Shown piece by piece: positions 1 to 5,729 of a DNA stretch of 5,729 nt. The DNA lies in NCBI GenBank assembly GCA_031383555.1, contig JANMZR010000156.1:1-5729 (forward strand). The letters are read 5' to 3'. Under the pieces are notes generated by a model that did no database searches, was not told where the DNA came from, and worked only from the letters and a program-made list of their open reading frames with translations. This stretch comes from JANMZR01 sp031383555. Its GTDB lineage: Bacteria > Bacteroidota > Bacteroidia > Cytophagales > Spirosomataceae. Position 1 is the stretch's first letter. Every line of letters starts with the position of its first letter. Position numbers and translations under genes: made by a program.

Positions 1-3000
1 GCGGTGGCTTGGGCTTAGATGTACCAACTAATTTTGACGATACCGATAGCAGGAATGTGTACGAACAGCGGGTAATTCCGCAAGATATTTTTAAAGGAAA
101 AGCCTTTCAAAACATCAACTTGCCTATTTCTGTATTTGATGTTTCCTATTTTCCACATGAAAGAGGGGCCTATAATTACAACACTGACTTAGATCCTAAT
201 GGCTTAATGAAAAACCCAAAAAGCAACTTTGGAGCCATCACAAGGGCTATTCCTTCAGATATTGATTTTGATAATGCCAATATAGAAATACTAGAGTTTT
301 GGTTGCTTGATCCATTCAAAACGGGGCCAAACGGAATTGTGAAAGACGGTATTTTCAACAAAAATAACGAAACAGGAGGAAAGTTACAAATTCATTTAGG
401 TGATATTTCTGAAGATCTTATACCAGATTCACGTTTTAATTTTGAGAACGGAAATACTTTAGATAAGGATAAAAAAGCAAGCGATATTTTAAAACAAGGC
501 TCAACTTGGGGCTATGCGCCAACTGCACAGTTTACAACCAATGCTTTTAGTAATGACGATGCCGCCAGAAAAGCACAGGATATTGGTTTGGAAGGCCTTG
601 ATAATTCGGAAGAGAAATTATTTTTCAAAGATAGATTTTTAGATAGACTCCCCTCTAATCTTTTACCAGCTGTTCGAGCTCAAATTGAAAGTGATCCCTC
701 TAATGACGACTATAAATTTTATTTTAGTCCTGATTTTAACCAGTCGACCAACCCAAATGAAAAGTTGATTTTTCGATATAAAAATGCTTTAGGTATGGAA
801 AATAATTCTCCACCTTCTGCCAATACTAGACAAATAACACTTTCTGAGTCAGGTACTAACCTGCCAGATATGGAAGATTTGAATACCGATAATACTATAA
901 ATGACATTGAAGCCTACTATAATTATGAAATTGATTTAAAGCCTAGTAGCTTAAAAGTTGGCTCAGGATTTATTGTCGATAAGGTGGACAATGGCGAGCA
1001 GGGAACTTGGTATTTGATGCGTGTACCCATACGAAATGGTAAAAAAGTGGGCAATATCAATGGGTTTAAGTCAATCCGTTTTTCAAGAATTTTATTAACA
1101 GAATTTGAGCAACCGGTGGTTTTAAGGTTTGGACAATTGCAATTGACATCATTTCAGTATAGGAAATACATAAAAGATTTAAGCGTGAATGAGAAGCCAG
1201 GTTTTGAGTTAGATGAGCCCAATGCAGCAACCACAAACTTCAAAGTAAGCACTGTAAGTATTGAGGAAAATCAAACCGGCAATGGTGTAAATGTGCCCTA
1301 TCGAGTGCCACCGGGCTTTGTACGTGATAGAGATATTACAACATTCAACAATATTGAACTCAATGAGCAATCACTGAGCTTATGTGTTGATAACCTAAAA
1401 GCTGGCGACTCAAGAGCAGTTTTCAAAAACACTGGTTATGACTTATTGAGCTATAACAATTTAAGGCTATTTCTCCATTTAGATAATAAATCAGGTACTG
1501 GAAATATTGACGGCAAGGTGAATTCATTTATAAGAATTGGTACCGATTTATCAGAAAATTATTATGAAATTGAAAAAGTCGGTCTCATTTCCAGTCGTTC
1601 AAACACAGATCCCTCACCAGAAGACGTTTGGCTTGAACAAAACAATAGTATTGACATTCCCTTTGGCGAATTACGTAATCTTAAAGTACTGAGGGATAAA
1701 AATCCAATTAATAAACTTAACCAGAAGTTTACAATCCCTTTTGAAAATGCATCAGGCAACTACCTATTAACGGTTGTGGGTAGGCCCGATTTGAGTTCTG
1801 TACAAACTTTAATGTTGGGTGTTAGAAATCCTTCGAAAACCAATGAAGACTTATCTTTTTGTGTATGGATGAACGAGCTGAGGGTCAACGGCTTTAACCA
1901 AACAGCTGGTTATGCTGCAATTGGTAAAATGAATCTAAAATTGGCAGATTTTGCACAAGTAACTATTACGGGTTCTATTAAAACTTTTGGCTTTGGTTCC
2001 GTGCAACAACGAATTTCTGAACGAAATAGAGACATAAGGTCTGAATTTGGAATAGCCTCAAATATTGCGGTTGATAAACTCTTACCATTAGACTGGGGTT
2101 TACAAATTCCGCTTTTTATCAGTTATGACAAAGCCTTAATTACACCAAAGTTTGACCCTCTTGATCCAGATATGTTTTTGGAAGATGCACTTTTGCGTAG
2201 AGGTGAAGATTATAGGAGACTGACCGATGATAATACAGTGAGAAAGGGCTATAATTTTTCGAATATTCGTAAAGTGAGGGCGGGACAATCAAACAAAAAT
2301 CACCTATATGATATCGAAAATTTCTCGCTTTCATATGCCTTTAATGAGATGAAGCGGTATTCCGTTTTGATTCAGGACTATACAATGCGCACTTATAGAG
2401 GAGGTTTGGCCTATACTTACCAAAATACACCAGGTATTTGGGAGCCGTTCAAGAATGCCAAAAAAATGGATAGGCCAAGCCTTGCACCAATAAAAGACTT
2501 TAACCTTTCGCTAGCTCCCACTTCAATCACTTTTAGAACTGATATGGATCGAAGCTTTGTGAAAACTCAATTGCGTAATTCAGATTTTACAACAATTGGG
2601 CAAGATCCACTTTTTGAAAAATATTGGTTATTCAACAGGCTTTATGATGTGAATTGGAATCTTTCAAAAAGTTTAGTTTTAAATTATAATGCAAGTGCCA
2701 ATGCTATAATTGATGAGCCGTTTGGCGAAGTAAAAAGTAATGAAACAGCTATTGACTCTATCCGAAGAAATATTTGGAACATGGGAAGACCAAAGCTTTT
2801 TAACCAAAATATTACTTCAACTTGGCGTGTTCCTTTAGATAAATTTCCTGTATTGGACTGGATGACAGCCGATTACTCTTGGAAGGCAGGCGCCAACTAC
2901 CAAGCAGGAACCTTCGGAATAAAAGATGATGCTGGCGAGTTATATGGAAATGTGGTCCGTAACAACCGTGACCAACAGGTAACGGGTAAAATAGATTTAG

Positions 3001-4565
3001 TAGCGCTTTATAATAAGTTGAAATACTTAAAATTCGCCAATTCTCCTGACGCCAAAAGAGTAATAATTACTCAAAATCCTGGCTCCATGGAAGATATTCC
3101 AGTTTCGAGTAGTAAGGTTTTGAAAAAATTTACTAGGGTATTAATGGCAATTCGTGGTATTAATTATACAATTGCTATGCAAGAAGCCACAGTGCTACCA
3201 GGTTTTTTACCACAGCCTAAATATTTTGGCCTTGGTAATAGCTATTTGGATAGTGTAACCACCAGAAAAGTAAGTACTTTGGCCCCTGGAGTACCTTTTA
3301 TATTGGGTAGTCAAAATATAAATATTCTTAAAAAGGCTGAAAATAATAATTGGCTTACCAAAAGTAAAGAGCAAAACCTACCTTTTACCCAAACAAGAAC
3401 GAAAAGAGTTGAATTTAGAACGCAAATTGAGCCTATAAAAGACCTTCAAATTCAATTGGAAGCCCGTTGGAATAGAACAGATAATTACCAAGAATTTTTC
3501 AGACCAGACAGTTCAGGGCCTGGCTTCAAAAGTATAACTCCAGTACGGTCAGGAAACTTCACCATGTCGTATTTATCTTTTTTAACTGCTTTCAAACTTA
3601 CCAATAGTGATGGTACTTCCGATAATTTTGAAACTTTTTTGAATTATCGAAATAATATTTTGGAAAGATTAAAAAACCTAAATACTAGTTCAGCGGAGTT
3701 TAATAACAATTCACAAGACGTACTATTACCAGCCTTTTTTGCTGCTTATAGTGGCAGAGATCCAGAAAAGGTATCCTTATCACCTTTCCGAGGGGTACCT
3801 TTACCCAACTGGCGGTTGAACTATAAAGGATTGGCCAATTTACCTTTGTTTAGTAAGTGGTTTACTACTTTGGAAATAAGTCATGCTTATTCGTCAACTT
3901 ATTCGGTTGGTAATTTTGTATCGTCATTAGAATACCAAGATCCAAATTTGCTTAGGTTTAATCAAGATAATTCACGTGTCCATTTTCTGGGTTTTGATAC
4001 TAATTTCAATTATCCATTCGCTAGCCAACTTAATGATGGAGGTCAATCTGTGCCAGTTTATATGATGAGTATTATTTCCTTTACTGAAAAATTTGGGCCT
4101 TTTATTGGCCTTAATTTCCGCACAAAATCAAAATGGACAGGCAGAGTTGAGTACAATCAAGACCGTAATATCAGTCTAAATCTTTCTAATTCATCCATTT
4201 CAGAACTAATCAATAAAGATTGGGTGGTTACACTAGGTGCTACGAAAAACAATGTAAGAATTCCTTTTAAGGTGAATGGAAAAACCGTTCGATTGAAAAA
4301 TGATTTAACATTTAATATGAATTTTACCTTGCGAGATCAAAGAGCTGTATTACGTAAATTCGGTGATACTGAGCCAGTTCCGGGTGTAGAAACTGCCGGT
4401 CAGTTAATGCTTCAATTTAGGCCACAATTGCAATATGCAGTAGATAAAAAACTAAGTGTATCTATTTATTTCGATCGTATGCTCAACGACCCATATGTAT
4501 TGACTTCCTTTAGACGTGCTACCACTCAGGGTGGGATTCAGATTAGGTATTCTTTGACACCTTAG
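1..4565 (+). CDS. sprA: SprA/Sov, T9SS outer-membrane translocon (5' partial)
   Basis: This is the C-terminal ~1,520 residues of SprA (Sov in Porphyromonas), the very large outer-membrane beta-barrel that forms the protein-conducting channel of the type IX secretion system and is also needed for gliding in motile species. The frame is open to the left edge (first full codon at base 3), so the true start lies upstream. Full-length SprA is about 2,400 residues, so roughly 900 are missing. Numbering from the TTG at base 9, family-typical segments appear in order: SVFDVSYFPHERGAYNY (41-57), EILEFWLLDPF (93-103), GFKSIRFSRILLTEFEQPVV (352-371), CVWMNELRVNGF (618-629) followed by KLADFAQVTITGS, FRTDMDRSF (842-850) and VLPGFLPQPKYFG (from 1062). 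The long run of alternating polar/hydrophobic segments ends in GIQIRYSLTP, as expected of a barrel's last strand. There are only two cysteines (459, 618). No frameshift or internal stop is seen. Identification is by recalled family motifs, not a database search. Confidence 0.95.
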   Translation, partial: GGLGLDVPTNFDDTDSRNVYEQRVIPQDIFKGKAFQNINLPISVFDVSYFPHERGAYNYNTDLDPNGLMKNPKSNFGAITRAIPSDIDFDNANIEILEFWLLDPFKTGPNGIVKDGIFNKNNETGGKLQIHLGDISEDLIPDSRFNFENGNTLDKDKKASDILKQGSTWGYAPTAQFTTNAFSNDDAARKAQDIGLEGLDNSEEKLFFKDRFLDRLPSNLLPAVRAQIESDPSNDDYKFYFSPDFNQSTNPNEKLIFRYKNALGMENNSPPSANTRQITLSESGTNLPDMEDLNTDNTINDIEAYYNYEIDLKPSSLKVGSGFIVDKVDNGEQGTWYLMRVPIRNGKKVGNINGFKSIRFSRILLTEFEQPVVLRFGQLQLTSFQYRKYIKDLSVNEKPGFELDEPNAATTNFKVSTVSIEENQTGNGVNVPYRVPPGFVRDRDITTFNNIELNEQSLSLCVDNLKAGDSRAVFKNTGYDLLSYNNLRLFLHLDNKSGTGNIDGKVNSFIRIGTDLSENYYEIEKVGLISSRSNTDPSPEDVWLEQNNSIDIPFGELRNLKVLRDKNPINKLNQKFTIPFENASGNYLLTVVGRPDLSSVQTLMLGVRNPSKTNEDLSFCVWMNELRVNGFNQTAGYAAIGKMNLKLADFAQVTITGSIKTFGFGSVQQRISERNRDIRSEFGIASNIAVDKLLPLDWGLQIPLFISYDKALITPKFDPLDPDMFLEDALLRRGEDYRRLTDDNTVRKGYNFSNIRKVRAGQSNKNHLYDIENFSLSYAFNEMKRYSVLIQDYTMRTYRGGLAYTYQNTPGIWEPFKNAKKMDRPSLAPIKDFNLSLAPTSITFRTDMDRSFVKTQLRNSDFTTIGQDPLFEKYWLFNRLYDVNWNLSKSLVLNYNASANAIIDEPFGEVKSNETAIDSIRRNIWNMGRPKLFNQNITSTWRVPLDKFPVLDWMTADYSWKAGANYQAGTFGIKDDAGELYGNVVRNNRDQQVTGKIDLVALYNKLKYLKFANSPDAKRVIITQNPGSMEDIPVSSSKVLKKFTRVLMAIRGINYTIAMQEATVLPGFLPQPKYFGLGNSYLDSVTTRKVSTLAPGVPFILGSQNINILKKAENNNWLTKSKEQNLPFTQTRTKRVEFRTQIEPIKDLQIQLEARWNRTDNYQEFFRPDSSGPGFKSITPVRSGNFTMSYLSFLTAFKLTNSDGTSDNFETFLNYRNNILERLKNLNTSSAEFNNNSQDVLLPAFFAAYSGRDPEKVSLSPFRGVPLPNWRLNYKGLANLPLFSKWFTTLEISHAYSSTYSVGNFVSSLEYQDPNLLRFNQDNSRVHFLGFDTNFNYPFASQLNDGGQSVPVYMMSIISFTEKFGPFIGLNFRTKSKWTGRVEYNQDRNISLNLSNSSISELINKDWVVTLGATKNNVRIPFKVNGKTVRLKNDLTFNMNFTLRDQRAVLRKFGDTEPVPGVETAGQLMLQFRPQLQYAVDKKLSVSIYFDRMLNDPYVLTSFRRATTQGGIQIRYSLTP

Positions 4566-4590
4566 TTTGTTTAAGGTTTGTTGTTTTTAG
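4560..4590 (+). terminator. Weak terminator-like hairpin over the sprA stop codon
   Basis: CCTTAG (4560-4565, which includes the TAG stop) can pair with TTAAGG (4571-4576) around the 5-base loop TTTGT, giving five Watson-Crick pairs and one G-T pair. A T-rich but interrupted tract, TTTGTTGTTTTT, follows. It has the shape of an intrinsic terminator, but the stem is short and could be chance in AT-rich DNA. A stronger candidate lies about 60 bases downstream, so this may be a first, leaky stop or nothing at all. Confidence 0.3.
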
Positions 4591-4618
4591 TTTTCTTGCA
4601 CCATAATTGGTGGGTTGT

Positions 4619-4681
4619 TTTATAGTTTGTAGTTTCTCACAACAATCTTAAAACCACAAACTATAAACAATTTTTTATTTT
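4619..4681 (+). terminator. Long AT-rich hairpin plus T-run, probable sprA terminator
   Basis: The arms 4619-4635 and 4651-4667 pair at 16 of 17 positions. Twelve consecutive pairs (TTTATAGTTTGT with ACAAACTATAAA) are followed by one A-C mismatch and four more pairs, closing a 15-base loop (4636-4650). The descending arm is followed after CAA by TTTTTTATTTT (4671-4681), the layout of a rho-independent terminator for rightward transcription. The stem is poor in GC, but its length compensates. No matching A-run lies to the left, so it should act only on transcripts coming from sprA. It separates sprA from gcvH. Confidence 0.6.
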
Positions 4682-4695
4682 CCCTTATTTCATCG

Positions 4696-4702
4696 TAATT
4701 TG
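4696..4702 (+). promoter_or_regulatory. Possible Bacteroidota -7 box for gcvH
   Basis: TAATTTG resembles the Bacteroidota -7 consensus TAnnTTTG but is one T short. It would place transcription start about 20 bases before the gcvH ATG. No clear -33 TTTG/TTG element is found at the expected distance; the region there is the terminator T-run. This is offered only because a terminator upstream implies that gcvH needs its own promoter. The leader between this box and the ATG is A/T-rich with no Shine-Dalgarno sequence, as is usual in this phylum. Confidence 0.25.
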
Positions 4703-4728
4703 CACATAAATTCAATATCATAATTTCA

Positions 4729-5109
4729 ATGACAATTTTAGACAATCTTTTTTATACAAAAGAACATGAATGGGTGAAAATTGACGGTAATATTGCAACC
4801 GTTGGTATTACAGATTTTGCTCAAAGCGAGTTAGGCGATATAGTTTTCATTGAAATAGAAACTGTAGGAAAGAGCCTCAATGAAGGTGAGATATTTGGTA
4901 CAGTCGAAGCCGTAAAAACGGTTTCTGATTTATTTATGCCAATTACAGGAAAAGTTATTGAGATGAACGACCTATTGAACAACAAGCCTGAACTGGTAAA
5001 TACAGATACCTATAATGATGGCTGGATGATAAAAATTGAATTAACTAATGATGATGCCGCTTCAAATCTTTTAGATGCTGAGGCATATCGAAAACTAATT
5101 GGAATATAG
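4729..5109 (+). CDS. gcvH: Glycine cleavage system H protein
   Basis: This is a complete 126-residue H protein, the usual length for the family. H protein is the small soluble lipoyl carrier of the glycine cleavage system: its lipoyl arm takes the aminomethyl group from the P protein (GcvP), presents it to the T protein (GcvT), and is reoxidised by the L protein. The sequence shows the N-terminal hallmark YTKEHEW (9-15), GITDFAQSELGDIVFIE (26-42), and the lipoylation motif GTVEAVKTVSDLFMPITG (57-74), with the modified lysine at K63. The C-terminal NTDTYNDGWMIKIE (91-104) is also typical. The ATG at 4729 fits the family N-terminus with no extension. The gene lies 163 bases after sprA and has terminators on both sides, so it is probably transcribed alone; gcvT and gcvP are not in the window. 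I recall gcvH commonly following sprA in Bacteroidota, though nothing links their functions directly. H protein can also serve as a lipoyl donor in some bacteria. Confidence 0.98.
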   Translation: MTILDNLFYTKEHEWVKIDGNIATVGITDFAQSELGDIVFIEIETVGKSLNEGEIFGTVEAVKTVSDLFMPITGKVIEMNDLLNNKPELVNTDTYNDGWMIKIELTNDDAASNLLDAEAYRKLIGI

Positions 5110-5117
5110 ATTTATTG

Positions 5118-5142
5118 AAGCCCGCAATTGGGCTTTTTTTTT
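5118..5142 (+). terminator. Intrinsic terminator of gcvH
   Basis: AAGCCC (5118-5123) pairs perfectly with GGGCTT (5130-5135) around the loop GCAATT. The unbroken T-run covers 5134-5142, so its first two T's also close the stem. It begins 8 bases after the gcvH stop codon. This is a textbook rho-independent terminator and the clearest regulatory signal in the window. It implies that the downstream dihydroorotase-like gene has its own promoter or relies on read-through. Confidence 0.9.
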
Positions 5143-5191
5143 GGTTTGCATAAATTATTATTTACAATAGCAATAAAACCCAAAACCTAAA

Positions 5192-5729
5192 TTGAGTATC
5201 TTAATAAAATCTGCTAAAATAATAGACAAAGGCTCGCCCTATAATGGTGAGGTTTTAGATATTTTTATTAAAGAGGGTATAATAGAACAAATAGGCCAAT
5301 CCATAATTGTTAAAGCTGATGAAGTAGTAAATATCCCAAATCTTTCTGTTTCAACTGGTTGGTGCGATATGCGAGTACACGGGCGTAACCCTGGTTTTGA
5401 ACATAAAGAAGACTTCGATTCGTTGGAAAGTGCGGCTATTGCTGGCGGATTTACCGATATTGTGCTTTTACCAAATACCTCCCCAATAATACAATCGAAA
5501 GAGGCTGTTGGTTTTATTAAATCTGCTTCCGAAAAATCAAAAATAAATTTCTGGCCAATTGCCGCTGCCACAAATAATTGTGAAGGTAAAGACATCAACG
5601 AGCTTATTGACTTGAACAGGGCAGGAGCTATTGCCTTTTCTGATGGTGAAAATGCAGTGAGTAATCCTGATTCTATTTTAAAAATATTACAATATATAAG
5701 TCAATTTGATGGTTTGTTTTTAAATAGAC
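5192..5729 (+). CDS. Dihydroorotase-like amidohydrolase (PyrC-type paralog), 3' partial
   Basis: The frame gives 179 codons before the window ends; family members are about 420-430 residues, so under half is present. Dihydroorotase interconverts carbamoyl-aspartate and dihydroorotate in pyrimidine synthesis. The N-terminus ILIKSAKIID (3-12) matches the opening strand of the family. It is followed by STGWCDMRVHGRNPGFEHKED (54-74), aligned with the canonical DMHVHLREPG..KED; then AAIAGGFTDIVLLPNTSP (81-98), matching the AAxAGGFT..MPNT block; and GAIAFSDG (145-152), matching the AFSDDG block. Substrate-contact positions R65 and N95 and the metal-ligand Asp151 are kept, but the first metal-binding His of HxH is Arg61; only H63 remains. 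The start is TTG at 5192: there is no in-frame ATG between the upstream stop (5174-5176) and codon 60, and TTG fits the family N-terminus. The family call is strong, but catalytic function is doubtful. It could be a non-catalytic subunit or a related amidohydrolase. Confidence 0.85.
   Translation, partial: MSILIKSAKIIDKGSPYNGEVLDIFIKEGIIEQIGQSIIVKADEVVNIPNLSVSTGWCDMRVHGRNPGFEHKEDFDSLESAAIAGGFTDIVLLPNTSPIIQSKEAVGFIKSASEKSKINFWPIAAATNNCEGKDINELIDLNRAGAIAFSDGENAVSNPDSILKILQYISQFDGLFLNR

Noticed and set aside
9..11. TTG at base 9 as the real start of the long secretion gene
   Set aside because: The frame is open to the window edge and the protein begins mid-family. SprA is normally about 900 residues longer, so this TTG is an internal leucine codon.
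176..2334. Four short minus-strand open frames of 61-65 codons (176-361, 719-907, 1562-1759, 2140-2334)
   Set aside because: All lie antisense within sprA, are short, and show no recognisable motif. They are shadow frames of a strongly supported coding region.
4599..4612. Small inverted repeat CACCA-TAAT-TGGTG as an operator or terminator
   Set aside because: The arms are only 5 bp, there is no good T-run directly after it, and a match this short is expected by chance.
4566..4728. Glycine riboswitch upstream of gcvH
   Set aside because: Glycine riboswitches sometimes precede gcv genes, but this 163-base AT-rich gap is largely taken up by two terminator-like hairpins and has no GC-rich tandem aptamer structure.
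5143..5191. Promoter for the dihydroorotase-like gene (TTTG at 5145-5148 as a -33 element)
   Set aside because: No convincing TAnnTTTG-like -7 box lies at the right spacing; the best candidate (TAGCAATA at 5168-5175) matches only at TA. A promoter is expected here but cannot be pinned down.
5239..5598. 119-codon open frame on the minus strand
   Set aside because: It lies wholly antisense to the dihydroorotase-like gene, whose + strand frame carries clear conserved family motifs. The minus-strand translation shows no recognisable domain.
1..5729. CRISPR arrays, tRNA or rRNA genes, insertion sequences, phage or defence genes
   Set aside because: No regularly spaced repeats, transposase or integrase motifs, terminal inverted repeats or structural RNA signatures were seen. 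Coding sequence fills nearly the whole window.

Overview
The window is an AT-rich stretch of a Bacteroidota chromosome, all read on the + strand. Three things point to this phylum: the C-terminal two thirds of SprA (Sov), the giant outer-membrane translocon found only in Bacteroidota with type IX secretion (T9SS); no Shine-Dalgarno sequences at the gene starts, which instead follow A/T-rich leaders; and a dihydroorotase-like protein of a type I associate from memory with Cytophagales and relatives. A gliding or T9SS-bearing member of Cytophagales or a nearby order is the best guess. The exact genus cannot be read from this window.

Layout. Positions 1-4565 hold the 3' part of sprA, which enters from the left edge and ends at TAG. 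Positions 4566-4728 are a 163-base intergenic gap with a small hairpin over the sprA stop, a long AT-rich hairpin followed by a T-run (probable terminator), and a weak promoter-like box. Positions 4729-5109 hold a complete gcvH for the lipoyl carrier of the glycine cleavage system, followed 8 bases later by a textbook intrinsic terminator. From 5192 to the right edge runs the N-terminal 179 codons of a dihydroorotase-family protein that starts with TTG and is cut by the window end.

The three genes do not form an obvious pathway: one is secretion machinery, one is one-carbon/glycine metabolism, and one resembles a pyrimidine-synthesis enzyme. Terminators after sprA and after gcvH suggest three separate transcription units, not one operon. 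I see no mobile element, CRISPR array, tRNA, rRNA or defence system. The most interesting point is that the dihydroorotase-like protein has Arg in place of the first His of the metal-binding HxH motif while keeping other active-site positions, which suggests a non-canonical or non-catalytic family member.
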